Assembly: GCF_002077945.1 (NCBI RefSeq)
Contig: NZ_LVYD01000044.1
Location: 248,001 to 312,000 of the forward strand
Source: Niastella vici
Lineage (GTDB): Bacteria; Bacteroidota; Bacteroidia; Chitinophagales; Chitinophagaceae
Length of the DNA stretch: 64,000 nt
Direction of reading: 5' to 3'
The translations under genes and the position numbers were made by a program. Below are positions 37,401 to 46,065 of this stretch, piece after piece. Below the pieces are notes generated by a model. That model was not told the DNA's origin and made no database searches. It saw nothing but the letters and a program-made list of their open reading frames with translations. Numbering within the stretch: the stretch's first letter is position 1; each line of letters begins with the position of its first letter.

Positions 37401-37684
37401 TTGCCGATGCTAATTATGGCTCAGGTCTTGATATTCCACAAACAAAATACCTGTTGAGCGGTGCGTATTTAAGAGTTAAGAACCTGACAGTGGGCTATAG
37501 TTTGCCGCATACTGTGATCAAACAATTGGGCATTCAACGATTCAGGGTATTCTTCACCGGCGAAAACCTGTTTGAATTTTCTTCGATAAAAAAATATGTG
37601 GATCCTGAATCCATCGCTACCGGCAATGGCTGGGTGTATCCTTATCAAAGAAAATATTCTGTTGGTGTAAATCTTGATTTTTAA
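34442..37684 (+). CDS. SusC-like TonB-dependent transporter without STN domain, PUL 2
   Basis: A 1080-residue outer-membrane protein. The signal peptide ends YAGAQ at about 23. The carboxypeptidase-like regulatory domain follows at once (VKISGVVRSARDSSLLQGVSVTVKG), so there is no STN signalling module. The TonB-box region is LQEVVVNVGYGTRKK. The plug shows ILQGLQGVSAGLNITYSGG and ITTLRDGASAAIYGARSAFGVILIVTKKG. The barrel ends VGVNLDF with terminal Phe. Absence of STN matches absence of an adjacent ECF/FecR pair, so control is probably through another route. Partner SusD 2 follows after 39 bp. Confidence 0.95.
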   Translation: MPTMPKLTFALLFCVLCHYAGAQDVKISGVVRSARDSSLLQGVSVTVKGTKKGATTNASGTYNITCQKEAVLSFSFIGYTLQEIPLNGNNTVNVYLQVEANGDLLQEVVVNVGYGTRKKIEVAGAVDQIAGRKIAERPVANILQGLQGVSAGLNITYSGGAPGSTPNINIRGLGSINGGGGAPLILIDGVAAQTDDLLRINPSDVESITTLRDGASAAIYGARSAFGVILIVTKKGKSGGRHTISYNDYFAISKKTVMPDPVTDPFIYKKVMKIATQNTPWDYASFTPWEQTWAKQRSDDPSSAPEVMPNPDNPTQWAYMGNYNFNDYFFSKTNFSQYHTISFSGSSAGKMPVNYLLSADYTKENGLIKLAKNEWNRYGLRSNLSINPLPWLRVEDNMSLYQLVKDMPSYNITDVYYTQPVNVPKNPDGSWGNNTAGILAGELADGGRNKETRFGFNNILRAIVTLLNGDLTITGTASNKRELWNGYYSYLPIQVGYGPNDIRTTNSPGSITNVNGVARQDIYDLFANYNKTFGLHNIKLTAGYNQEYYQWDPLSVNRNQLISTSLPYLGLTLGTNPSITQSGFGASYYDYAIRSYFGRAEYTFNDRYIATFTARRDGSSRFPASGRWAFTPGVSGAWIVNKENFWNAVAPYVSTFKLRASYAKQGNQSVSYYGYVQGLGLGTSGYLINGAGQQPITTVPGLSVDPNNYTWESVSSNNFGTDVSFLNNHLNVTFDYYVRNTTGMLVPSKVLPGVLGTSAPQQNAANMSTKGWEFTAAYNTSFNVAGQPFSFNIKGQLWDDKSKITKYDNPLGLFSAPYRQGQTVGEMWGLVNDGYFKDQNEISALDESAIIPWGSLNVVPGWPKYIDQDGDKKITTGPSDKNPGDLRVIGNSRPRYRYSFNIDMAWHNIDVSLFLQGVAKMDYYPHHYLFWGPYQQPYANIYPWNLDFYRGTAATDAEKATYSQSYINAGLANANTNSSYPVLQSWLADANYGSGLDIPQTKYLLSGAYLRVKNLTVGYSLPHTVIKQLGIQRFRVFFTGENLFEFSSIKKYVDPESIATGNGWVYPYQRKYSVGVNLDF

Positions 37685-37723
37685 TTATCCTGTTATAAGG
37701 AATCATTCCAAAAAAATAGTCGG

Positions 37724-39511
37724 ATGAAAAAATATATAGCGATCATCATCACGTTTGTAGTGGTAAGTTCCTGTAAGAAGGACTTTTTAGACCGCTACCC
37801 GCAAACAAGCATCTCACCACAACTCTATTTTAATACCGAGAGCGATCTGTCATTGTATGTCAACGGTTTTTTAGACCATCCGGGAACATCCCTGTTTGTG
37901 AACGGAAATGAACAGGGAACCGACGACTATGCCACAACGGGCAATGTTACCATGAAGAACCTGATGAGTGGGAATATAAGCTCTAAAAATACACCTAATA
38001 ACTGGGGCTGGGGCCGGCTGCGCTCTATTAATTATTTCCTGGGTAATTATGCAAAAGCCAATGTGGCGGATGCTGTTAAAAACCATTACGCAGGTTTGGC
38101 AAGATATTACCGGGCAAAATTTTACCTTGATAAAGTAAAGAACTATTCAGATGTTCCCTGGTATAGTAGTGCCATTAACCCTTCCGACTCGGCCATGTTA
38201 TACAAGGCCAGTGATGCCCGCACCCTGGTGGTCGACAGCATTTTTGCCGATCTTGATTTTGCCGTCAACAACGTAATGGAAAAGGTTCCTGCAGGTACAC
38301 CCGGCTTATGGGCTGTAAAGGCCATGTATGCACGGATGGCGCTGTTTGAGGGCACTTACCGCAGGTATCACCCTGAACTGAACCTGCAAAGCACAGCCAC
38401 CCGGTTTTTGCAACTGGCCCGGCAACAGGCAGGTGATATTATGGCTTCCGGAAAGTTTGCCTTGACCGCAAATTATTCAGATCTGTTCAACAGCCAGGAC
38501 TTAAGCCAGAACAAGGAAGTTATTTTGAATACCGGTTATGATGCAGCAAAAGGCGTTTCAAGTTCAGGGAATTTTGGATTGCTGGATTATGAACAATCTC
38601 CCTCAAGAGACCTGGTGCAAACCTATTTAATGAAAGATGGTACAAGATTTACCGATATTCCCAATTACCAGCAAAAGCAGTTTGTAGAGGAATTCCAGAA
38701 CCGCGACACCCGGTTGTATGCTACGTATATGTATCCGGGTTTAATGATCATTCCGTCCACAAAGCCATATGTGCAAAAGCTCAGCAGCAATTTCACCGGG
38801 TACCATCAACTGAAAGGGTTCAATAACAATAGCACCGATGGCACCATTGTCAGCAGCGTTGATGTAGCTGCGATCAGGTATGCAGAAGTGTTGTTGACAT
38901 ACGCAGAGGCCAGTGCCGAACTGGGTACCGTAACCCAGCCGGACCTTGATAAAACCATCGGTTTATTAAGAACGCGAGCAGGCCTACCTGGGCTGAACAT
39001 GGCAATCGCCAACGCAAATCCTGATGCCGTTTTGCAGGCCAAATATCCTGATGTTACCGGCGCCAACCAGGGGCTTATCCTCGAGATCAGAAGAGAAAAA
39101 AGAGTGGAATTTGCGTTGGAGGGGCAGCGCTATAACGACCTGATGCGCTGGAATGCAGGCGTCACCTGTTTTGCGCCCTATGCACAGGGCCTTTATTTCC
39201 CTGGCCTGGGTCAATACGATCTTACAGGCGATGGCATCCCTGATATTATTTTGATCAGTAAGTCAACACCGATACCCAGCGATAACAACAAAATAAAAAA
39301 TTCCCTGGGTGTAACCCTGGTTTATTACAAAGCCGGCAGCTATGGCGATCAAGGTGTAACGGTTTATTTGCAGAATGGCGAGAGTGGCGGCCCCACTGTT
39401 ACCGGGGTTAGTGCAAGAACTTTTACCGCGCCCAAATATTATTATTTACCTATACCGGTTTTGGAAATAACGCAAAACCCGAATTTGAAACAGCCATTTG
39501 GCTGGCAATAA
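37724..39511 (+). CDS. SusD/RagB-like surface glycan-binding lipoprotein, PUL 2
   Basis: A 595-residue lipoprotein with lipobox Cys17 (VVSSCKKDFLDRYPQTSIS). The SusD fold shows in GLARYYRAKFYLDKVKNYSDVPWY, GLWAVKAMYARMALFEGTYRRY and NKEVILNTGYD. The C-terminal RagB part shows AAIRYAEVLLTYAEASAELG, LEIRREKRVEFALEGQRYNDLMRWNAG, and the end YYYLPIPVLEITQNPNLKQPFGW. An insertion near residues 495-560 (GDGIPDIILISKST and following) makes it longer than SusD 1. It forms the surface lid of SusC 2. A strong hairpin follows the stop. Confidence 0.95.
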   Translation: MKKYIAIIITFVVVSSCKKDFLDRYPQTSISPQLYFNTESDLSLYVNGFLDHPGTSLFVNGNEQGTDDYATTGNVTMKNLMSGNISSKNTPNNWGWGRLRSINYFLGNYAKANVADAVKNHYAGLARYYRAKFYLDKVKNYSDVPWYSSAINPSDSAMLYKASDARTLVVDSIFADLDFAVNNVMEKVPAGTPGLWAVKAMYARMALFEGTYRRYHPELNLQSTATRFLQLARQQAGDIMASGKFALTANYSDLFNSQDLSQNKEVILNTGYDAAKGVSSSGNFGLLDYEQSPSRDLVQTYLMKDGTRFTDIPNYQQKQFVEEFQNRDTRLYATYMYPGLMIIPSTKPYVQKLSSNFTGYHQLKGFNNNSTDGTIVSSVDVAAIRYAEVLLTYAEASAELGTVTQPDLDKTIGLLRTRAGLPGLNMAIANANPDAVLQAKYPDVTGANQGLILEIRREKRVEFALEGQRYNDLMRWNAGVTCFAPYAQGLYFPGLGQYDLTGDGIPDIILISKSTPIPSDNNKIKNSLGVTLVYYKAGSYGDQGVTVYLQNGESGGPTVTGVSARTFTAPKYYYLPIPVLEITQNPNLKQPFGWQ

Positions 39512-39536
39512 TAATGGTCAGTTAAAGAAACCGCAA

Positions 39537-39567
39537 TAAGAGGTTGCTTCAATGAAGCAACCTCTTA
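39537..39567 (+). terminator. Hairpin terminator or attenuator after SusD 2
   Basis: A perfect 14-bp stem (39537-39550 with 39554-39567) has a three-base loop and is followed by an AT-rich tail with a short T run (AATAATTTTAAAA). It ends 15 bp before the phosphoesterase ATG, leaving no room for a separate promoter. It may thus act as a partial terminator that lowers downstream expression. Confidence 0.65.
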
Positions 39568-39582
39568 AATAATTTTAAAACT

Positions 39583-40476
39583 ATGAACAGAAAAAAATTC
39601 CTGACAGGCCTGCCCATACTGGCAGCTGCGCCCGTATCAATTTTGGCAAATGAAGCGGCTCCGCCACGGAAGGAGAAGCCTGTACTTACCCTGGCCCATA
39701 TTACCGATGTACATATACGAAGTGGAGACAATGCACCCCAGCGGTTTAAGGATTGCCTCAGCAAGATCAAAAAACTGAACGTCGACTTTTTTTTAAATAC
39801 CGGCGACTCCATCAACGACGCTTCGTACGACAATGTAAAAAGAGAAAGTGTAACGGAACAATGGCAGCTATGGGACAACTGTTTGCAGCAGATAAAAGGA
39901 TATGATATCTACAGTTGCATTGGCAATCATGATATCTGGTGGGCCGCGCCTGATAAAAACGATGACATGTATGGAAAAGAGTATGTGGTAAAACGATTGA
40001 ACATTCCGCACCGCTATTACAGCTTTACCCGCAGTGGCTGGCATTTTATTATCCTGGATGGAAATAATAAAAATATTTCACTGGACGAAGAACAGTTTAA
40101 CTGGTTGGCGGCTGATCTGGAAAGTATTCCTGCCAATACGCCCACACTGATCATGTCGCATTACCCTACATTTGGCGCTACACCCATACTGGTAGGCGGC
40201 AACCATAGTGATCGTAATAAATTAAAAGATCTTTTTTATAAACATAAAGATAAAGTAAGGGCTTCCCTCAGCGGGCACAACCATTTGTATGATAAAACAT
40301 TTTACAATGGCGTATGGTATTGCTGTAATGGCGCCATGAGCGGGTTCTGGTGGGGCAAAGGCGATAAGGATTCAACCGGGCCGGGTTATTATTTTGAAAC
40401 GCCGCCTGGTTTTGCCATTCTGAAGTTATATAAAGACGGCGGGTTTGAAAGCGAATACTACGCGCATGAGCTTTAG
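39583..40476 (+). CDS. Calcineurin-like metallophosphoesterase, exported
   Basis: A 297-residue protein of the calcineurin-like phosphoesterase fold with all the metal motifs in order: DVH (in LAHITDVHI), GDS (LNTGDSIND), GNHD (SCIGNHDIWW), MSHYP and GHNH (SLSGHNHLYD). The N-terminus MNRKKFLTGLPILAAAPVS looks like an export signal with a Tat-like start. Family members cut phosphomono- or diesters or serve as 3',5'-nucleotide phosphodiesterases; the substrate here is unknown. Placement between SusD 2 and a GH92 suggests it could remove phosphate from phosphorylated mannose glycans (inference only). Confidence 0.88.
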   Translation: MNRKKFLTGLPILAAAPVSILANEAAPPRKEKPVLTLAHITDVHIRSGDNAPQRFKDCLSKIKKLNVDFFLNTGDSINDASYDNVKRESVTEQWQLWDNCLQQIKGYDIYSCIGNHDIWWAAPDKNDDMYGKEYVVKRLNIPHRYYSFTRSGWHFIILDGNNKNISLDEEQFNWLAADLESIPANTPTLIMSHYPTFGATPILVGGNHSDRNKLKDLFYKHKDKVRASLSGHNHLYDKTFYNGVWYCCNGAMSGFWWGKGDKDSTGPGYYFETPPGFAILKLYKDGGFESEYYAHEL

Positions 40477-40663
40477 CAATAGCATTTGAAAACCGGCAGG
40501 GGAGTATTGCGATATTTCCCTGCTGTGAACCAGGCAACTTCAATAATATTGATAAAAACAGATGCAATATTTACAAATAACAGGGCCTGTATTTTTTGTC
40601 AGTCATTTTAATGGATATTTGGGACCCGATACAAAATGATTCGCTGACAAATAACTGCTTTGC

Positions 40664-42973
40664 ATGAAAATAAATGGTTTGTTTTTGGCATTAATGTGTG
40701 TGACAGCAACGATCAATGCCCAAATACAACAGCCCGCCGATTATGTAAATCCTTTTATAGGGGCCAGTACCAGCATAGAGAAGGCCGGTGCATCGCATGG
40801 GTTGGGTAAAACCTTTCCCGGCGCCACTACACCTTTTGGATTGGTGCAGGTAAGTGCGAATACCATTACCGGTGGCGATAACGGAAGTGGTTACAGTTAT
40901 GAGCATACTACCATTGAAGGTTTTGCCTGTACACAAATGAGTGGGGTGGGGTGGTATGGCGATCTGGGCAATTTCCTGGTAATGCCCACCACCGGACCAT
41001 TACACACGGCTGCGGGGAAGCCGGGGGAACCTGGCAGCGGCTATCGTTCGCGATATGATAAACAAAGTGAGAAAGCAAGGGCCGGGTATTATGGGGTACG
41101 TTTAACAGATTATGATATCAGGGCAGAGCTTACTGCGGCTCCCCATAGTGCTGTAATGCGTTTCACTTTTCCGGCACATCAGCAATCGCGTTTACAAATA
41201 GACCTGGCTCGCCGGGTAGGAGGTACCTCGGTGCTACAATATGTAAAAGTGGTGAATGAAAATACGATCACCGGTTATATGAAATGCACCCCCGAAGGCG
41301 GAGGTTGGGGCAATGGGGATGGGAAGGGGGATTACACGGTTTATTTCTATACGAAATTTAGTAAGCCATTACAACATTACGGAGTTTGGAGCGCCGATAT
41401 ACCAGATGGGCTCAGGCGAAAACGGGAGAATATTGAAAGCGATAGCTATCAGCAACGGATTGCAAAAGCGGAGGTGCTTCCCGGTGTAAGAGAAAAAGAA
41501 GGGAAGCACCTGGGCTTTTTTACCGAGTTTGCCACCACGGCTAATGAAGCAGTAACGATGAGCACAGGTATCTCGCTGGTAAGTATGGAAGGGGCCCAAA
41601 AGAACTGGCAGGCAGAGATCGGCAACAAAAGCTTTGATGATGTTTGCCGGCTGGCGCATGAAGAGTGGAACAAAGCGTTAGGTAAAATAACAGTGACAGG
41701 TGGCAGCGACAATGATAAAACCATTTTTTATACGGCGCTGTACCATACCATGATCGACCCGCGCAGTATGGCCGATGTAGATGGTAAATATCCCGGTGCA
41801 GATGGACAAATTCACAGCAGCACTTTATTCACCAAACGCACCATTTTTAGCGGGTGGGATGTGTTCAGAAGCCAGATGCCGCTGCAAACCATTATCAATC
41901 CCCGCGTTGTGAATGATATGATCAATTCCCTGGTTGAGCTGGCTGATCAAAGCGGTAAACATTACCTGGAGCGTTGGGAGTTTTTTAATGCCTATAGTGG
42001 ATGTATGATAGGTAATCCCGCTATCGTGATGATCACAGATGCGTATGCCAAAGGCATCAAACAGTTCAATACGCAAAAAGCATTGGCCTATGCCATTAAT
42101 ACTTCGGAACGGTTTGGGACTGGTGACAAAGGATATTGCGCCGGTGGTTCATCTGTATCCAATACCCTGGAATATGCCTTTAGTGAATGGTCGTTGTCAA
42201 AGCTGGCGGGCATGCTTGGTAACAACGCGGTGAAAGAAAAATATGAAATGCGAAGCCGGTCGTGGCAGAATATCTTCGATACAACAGTACAATGGTTCAG
42301 GCCCCGGAACAACGACGGCAGTTGGGCAGCCTGGCCTGCCAATGGCAGGCTGGAGCAAAGTTATGGTTGTGTAGAGTCGAACTTATATCAGCAAGGCTGG
42401 TTTGTACCCCACGATGTTACAGGTATGATTAAGTATATGGGGGGCAGGGAAAAAGTTTTGAATGACCTGCTTCATTTTTTCGACAGCGTGCCAGCTAATA
42501 TGCTATGGAACAACTATTACAACCACGCCAATGAACCGGTTCATCATGTTCCTTTTTTGTTTAACTGGCTGGGCGCTCCCTGGTACACGCAACAATGGAC
42601 AAGAGCTATTTGCGCGAGGGCATACCATAATTCGGTGGAGGGATTGGTAGGAAATGAAGATGTGGGGCAAATGTCGGCCTGGTATGTGTTGGCCGCAAGC
42701 GGTCTGCATCCGGTTTGTCCTGGCAATACCCGTTATGAAATAACCAGTCCGGTATTCGATAAAATTACTATCCGGCCGGGTATGGGTAAACTGTTTACAA
42801 TTATCGCAAAGCATAACAGCAAGCATAATCTCTATATACAAAGGGCTACCCTGAATGGCAAACCCTGGTCAAATTGTTTCATTGATCATGCACAAATTAT
42901 TGCCGGGGGTGTGCTGGAATTGGAAATGGGATCAGTGCCTAACCAGGAATGGGGGAGGGGGGCGGTCAATTGA
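40664..42973 (+). CDS. GH92 family exo-alpha-mannosidase (canonical), copy C
   Basis: A 769-residue exported enzyme (signal peptide ending TINAQ at about 20). It is a complete canonical GH92: ADYVNPFIGAS, GKTFPGATTPFGLVQVSANT, YSYEHTTIEGFACTQMSGVG, then FSGWDVFRSQMPLQTII near residue 395, ERWEFFNAYSGCMIGNPAIVMITDAYAKGI, and the base signature GNEDVGQMSAWYVLAASGLHP near 662. GH92 members are Ca2+-dependent inverting exo-alpha-1,2-, 1,3-, 1,4- or 1,6-mannosidases; the linkage cannot be read from the sequence alone. It lies 187 bp after the phosphoesterase gene and may have its own promoter, though no clear -7 box was found. Confidence 0.95.
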   Translation: MKINGLFLALMCVTATINAQIQQPADYVNPFIGASTSIEKAGASHGLGKTFPGATTPFGLVQVSANTITGGDNGSGYSYEHTTIEGFACTQMSGVGWYGDLGNFLVMPTTGPLHTAAGKPGEPGSGYRSRYDKQSEKARAGYYGVRLTDYDIRAELTAAPHSAVMRFTFPAHQQSRLQIDLARRVGGTSVLQYVKVVNENTITGYMKCTPEGGGWGNGDGKGDYTVYFYTKFSKPLQHYGVWSADIPDGLRRKRENIESDSYQQRIAKAEVLPGVREKEGKHLGFFTEFATTANEAVTMSTGISLVSMEGAQKNWQAEIGNKSFDDVCRLAHEEWNKALGKITVTGGSDNDKTIFYTALYHTMIDPRSMADVDGKYPGADGQIHSSTLFTKRTIFSGWDVFRSQMPLQTIINPRVVNDMINSLVELADQSGKHYLERWEFFNAYSGCMIGNPAIVMITDAYAKGIKQFNTQKALAYAINTSERFGTGDKGYCAGGSSVSNTLEYAFSEWSLSKLAGMLGNNAVKEKYEMRSRSWQNIFDTTVQWFRPRNNDGSWAAWPANGRLEQSYGCVESNLYQQGWFVPHDVTGMIKYMGGREKVLNDLLHFFDSVPANMLWNNYYNHANEPVHHVPFLFNWLGAPWYTQQWTRAICARAYHNSVEGLVGNEDVGQMSAWYVLAASGLHPVCPGNTRYEITSPVFDKITIRPGMGKLFTIIAKHNSKHNLYIQRATLNGKPWSNCFIDHAQIIAGGVLELEMGSVPNQEWGRGAVN

Positions 42974-43027
42974 TTTCAATTACATTTCTTAGCGCCGGTT
43001 ATCAGGATGTTTCCATTGGTCAGGGCG

Positions 43028-43091
43028 TAAAAAAAGCATCAGTCTTTATCAAAATAGCGTCGGTTTTAAAGCCGCTATAAAGGTAATTTCG
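43028..43091 (+). promoter_or_regulatory. Copy A of the six-copy direct-repeat promoter element
   Basis: Half-site 1 AAAAAAG is at 43030-43036 and half-site 2 AAAATAG at 43051-43057, 21 bp apart. TTATC precedes and CGGTTTTAAA follows the second half-site. The -7 box TAATTTCG (43084-43091) is 33 bp after half-site 2, one base shorter than in copies B, C, D and F. The alpha-galactosidase-like gene starts 63 bp downstream. Confidence 0.75.
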
Positions 43092-43154
43092 TATGCATAA
43101 CTTGTACATTAAAACCGAACATTCTCCATACCCCACTATTTGAGGAATTTATCT

Positions 43155-45332
43155 ATGATAAAGTTTTTTAGACCTATTGTCATTTTCGCTGTCAGTTTTC
43201 AAACAGTTATAGTGCAGGCCCAACAAATAGCTTCAGCAATTACAGGCGACTGGTTGGTAAAACCGGTGTTGCAAAAAGCCGGAATGCATATCAGCGATGA
43301 TAAAAAGAATATTACCCTGTTCAATGGCCTGGTCGAAAGAACTTTCCGGCTGTTTCCTAATGTAGCATGCACTGGTTATAAAAATATAACAACCGGTCAG
43401 CAATTGATACGGGCCGTAATGCCCGAAGCAGTGATCACTATTAACGGTAAAGAGTATAATGTAGGCGGATTGTACGGTCAAAAGGAAAAAGCCTACTTAT
43501 TGCCCCAATGGCTCGATGGTTTTACCGCCGGTGAAAATGATTTCCGGTTTGTCAGTTATGACACCGGTGAATTAAAACCCTTCATAAACTGGCAAGCCAG
43601 GGATTGGTGGTCGTCAAATACCCAACATCCGAAGGGAAAACAGATCAGCTTTGCCTACCGGAATAATGAAGCATCGCTGAAAGACCTGCTGGTAAAAGTG
43701 CATTATGCTGTGTACGATGGTTTGCCTTTAATGGCCAAGTGGGTTACCATCGAAAATAAAGGAACAGCTACCTATAAAATTGACGGGCTGAAAAATGAAG
43801 TGCTGGCATTGGTGGAAGAGGAGAGCGCCGTGGTAGGTAAGCCGGAGATCATGAAAAAGCAGCAGGGCATTTATATTGAAACCAATTATGCTTTCAACAA
43901 TGCTATGCGGTATGAGCTCAGCGACCAAACCACCCACTGGAAAGTTGATAAGTCTTATACCTCACAGGTTAATTATGATTATAACACGCCATGCGTGTTG
44001 GAAATATATCCCGATAAGGCGCCGGGCATTGAGCTGCAACCGGGAGAGTCATTGACCTCCGTTCGCAGTTTTGAATTGCTGATGGATAGCTATGACCGGG
44101 AAAGAAGAGGATTGGCAGTAAGAAAAATGTACAGGGCCGTTGCTCCCTGGACCACTTCGAACCCCATCTTTATGCACCTGGTTAGCCGGAATGATGAAGA
44201 GGTGCAGCATGCGATCGATCAATGCGCTGCCACGGGATATGAAGCATTGATCCTGAGCTTTGGCAGTCACATCAATATGGAAGATACTTCTGCCGCCAAT
44301 ATTATGCGCTGGAAAAAAAATGCCGACTACGCGCATAGCAAAAAAATAAAGATCGGCGGTTATTCCCTGTTCAGTTCGCGCCGCATCAGTGAAGAAGATG
44401 ATGTAATAAACCCGTTAACGGGAAAAACAGGCGGCGCCTTCTTTGGAAATGCGCCCTGTTTCGGAAGCAGGTGGGGCCTGGCCTACCGGGATAAAATAAA
44501 AACATTCTTTACGCAAACCGGTTTCGACATCTGGGAAAACGATGGACCGTATCCCGGCGATGTATGTGCATCTACCGTGCACCCCGGGCATAAAGGGTTA
44601 GATGATTCGCAATGGCGGCAAATGGAAACGCAGAAAGAATTGTACAAATGGCTGAATGAAAAAGGAGTTTATATCAATGCGCCCGATTGGTATTTTTTAG
44701 ATGGAACCAATAAGATAGCGATCGGTTACCGGGAAGTGAATTTTTCTTTGCCCAGGGAAGATCAAAAAATATTGAACAGGCAAAACATTTACGATGGCAC
44801 CTGGGAAAAAACACCTTCCATGGGCTGGGGCTTTGTACCGCTTACCCGCTACCAGGGCGGTGGAAAGGAAGCAATACTGGAACCATTGAGCGAACACCTC
44901 ACCGATTATGAACAATTAATGATACAATACTATGGCGCCGGTGTGCAGGCTTGTTACCGTGGACCAAGATTGTATGATACCGATGCCACCAAACAAAAGG
45001 TCATTGAAGTGATCAGCTGGTATAAAAAATACCGCGATATCCTTAACTCCGATATTATTCACCTGCGCCGGGCCGATGGCCGTGACTGGGATGGAATACT
45101 GCATGTGAATGCCGCTTTGAAAACAAAAGGATTGCTGATGCTGTACAATCCTACAAAAGAAAGAATAACGCGCACCATTAAAGTGCCGCTTTATTACACA
45201 GGTTTAAGCACTGTTGCTGTTGTTGCAGAAAAAGGGAATACACGAAAGACCTATAAGCCTGACCGGAATTACGATATAGAGTTGTCATTTAGCATAGAGC
45301 CAGAAGGGTACACGTGGTTTACAATTGAATAA
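43155..45332 (+). CDS. Alpha-galactosidase-like protein (clan GH-D/GH36-like), exported
   Basis: A 725-residue exported protein (signal peptide ending IVQAQ at about 22). An N-terminal beta-supersandwich (ITLFNGLVERTFRLFPNVACTGYKN, LLVKVHYAVYDGLPLMAKWVTIENKG) precedes a TIM barrel (ALILSFGSHINMEDTS, ADYAHSKKIKIGGYSLFSS, TGFDIWENDGPYPGD). This order matches GH36-like enzymes, but the usual KxD nucleophile and SDxxD acid motifs are not obvious; the Asp in WENDGP or the Asp in INAPDWYFLDG are candidates. It could be an alpha-galactosidase, alpha-N-acetylgalactosaminidase or an unassigned family. Its single-gene unit starts with promoter element copy A. The ATG at 43155 directly precedes the signal peptide. 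Confidence 0.7.
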   Translation: MIKFFRPIVIFAVSFQTVIVQAQQIASAITGDWLVKPVLQKAGMHISDDKKNITLFNGLVERTFRLFPNVACTGYKNITTGQQLIRAVMPEAVITINGKEYNVGGLYGQKEKAYLLPQWLDGFTAGENDFRFVSYDTGELKPFINWQARDWWSSNTQHPKGKQISFAYRNNEASLKDLLVKVHYAVYDGLPLMAKWVTIENKGTATYKIDGLKNEVLALVEEESAVVGKPEIMKKQQGIYIETNYAFNNAMRYELSDQTTHWKVDKSYTSQVNYDYNTPCVLEIYPDKAPGIELQPGESLTSVRSFELLMDSYDRERRGLAVRKMYRAVAPWTTSNPIFMHLVSRNDEEVQHAIDQCAATGYEALILSFGSHINMEDTSAANIMRWKKNADYAHSKKIKIGGYSLFSSRRISEEDDVINPLTGKTGGAFFGNAPCFGSRWGLAYRDKIKTFFTQTGFDIWENDGPYPGDVCASTVHPGHKGLDDSQWRQMETQKELYKWLNEKGVYINAPDWYFLDGTNKIAIGYREVNFSLPREDQKILNRQNIYDGTWEKTPSMGWGFVPLTRYQGGGKEAILEPLSEHLTDYEQLMIQYYGAGVQACYRGPRLYDTDATKQKVIEVISWYKKYRDILNSDIIHLRRADGRDWDGILHVNAALKTKGLLMLYNPTKERITRTIKVPLYYTGLSTVAVVAEKGNTRKTYKPDRNYDIELSFSIEPEGYTWFTIE

Positions 45333-45425
45333 GGAAGCGTCTCATTTTCAAATCAAACGTTTGCGCCAATTTATTACTATACAACTGTTACCTGAACTGA
45401 GTTGTTACTTTGTTGACGAATGTTT

Positions 45426-45453
45426 ATCAATGATAGCATGAACTATCATTGAT
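45426..45453. promoter_or_regulatory. Perfect 11-bp inverted repeat upstream of ECF sigma 2
   Basis: ATCAATGATAG (45426-45436), a six-base spacer CATGAA, and its exact complement (45443-45453) lie 25 bp upstream of the sigma gene ATG. It could be an operator for a dimeric regulator or a hairpin in the leader. No T run follows, so a terminator is unlikely. Confidence 0.45.
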
Positions 45454-45478
45454 TATAATTATACACTTCGATTGCTGC

Positions 45479-46045
45479 ATGGAAAAAAAGGAAAATATTA
45501 CCTCTATTTTTCAACGCCTGGCTTATAGGGATGATCAGGATGCTTTCTATCGGTTGCATGCTGATTTTTTCCCTCGTTTGTTCCGGCTTGTTTATTCGCT
45601 CACTGGTCAGCGCGAAGTGGCAGAAGAGTTAACCAATGATGTTTTTATTCAAATTTGGCAGAACCGGAGAAAGTTAAACAGCATAAAGAATCCTGAAGTG
45701 TATCTTTTTGTATGTGCAAAGAACATAGCCTTCGCCTACCTTAAATCAATAAAACTTCCCATTGTAAGCCTCGATGGCTTGCAACAATTCGACCTGCAGA
45801 TTGAAAGAACAGCCGAAGATATACTGATCTCCTCTGAAATGGTCTCCCGTATCAATACTGCTATTGCCCAACTCCCGGCTCAATGTAAACTGGTGTTTTT
45901 ATTAGTTAAGGAAAATAATTTGAAGTACCGTGAAGTGGCAGCGGTATTGGATATTTCGGTTAAAACCGTTGAGGCGCAAATGAACATCGCCTTAAAGAAA
46001 CTTACCAGTTCCATTCCTTTTTTGCTTCCAGCCTTTTCCCGTTAA
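45479..46045 (+). CDS. ECF RNA polymerase sigma factor (FecI-like), PUL 3
   Basis: A 188-residue sigma factor. Region 2 is FYRLHADFFPRLFRLVYSLTG, EELTNDVFIQIWQNRRKL and EVYLFVCAKNIAFAYLKS. Region 4 is AIAQLPAQCKLVFLLVKENNLKYREVAAVLDISVKTVEAQMNIALKKL. The ATG at 45479 (MEKKENITS) is chosen over an upstream TTG. It is followed after 70 bp by its FecR anti-sigma gene and then SusC/SusD 3. It should activate that importer when its glycan is sensed (inferred from the known trio design). Confidence 0.93.
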   Translation: MEKKENITSIFQRLAYRDDQDAFYRLHADFFPRLFRLVYSLTGQREVAEELTNDVFIQIWQNRRKLNSIKNPEVYLFVCAKNIAFAYLKSIKLPIVSLDGLQQFDLQIERTAEDILISSEMVSRINTAIAQLPAQCKLVFLLVKENNLKYREVAAVLDISVKTVEAQMNIALKKLTSSIPFLLPAFSR

Positions 46046-46065
46046 AAAAAACTTTTCCTGCTTTA

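Noticed and set aside
40496-40525. Weak inverted repeat GCAGGG/CCCTGC after the phosphoesterase gene
   Set aside because: Short arms with a long loop and no T run; not convincing as a terminator.
40550-40663. Possible seventh promoter element before GH92 copy C (AAAACAG and AAATAAC about 20 bp apart)
   Set aside because: Spacing and -7 box do not fit, and the half-sites are too weak.
42988-43005. Possible extra half-site AGCGCCGGTTATCAGG upstream of copy A
   Set aside because: Resembles part of the element (GCACCGGTTATTATCA) but lacks the AAAATAG core and correct spacing, so it is not counted as a copy.
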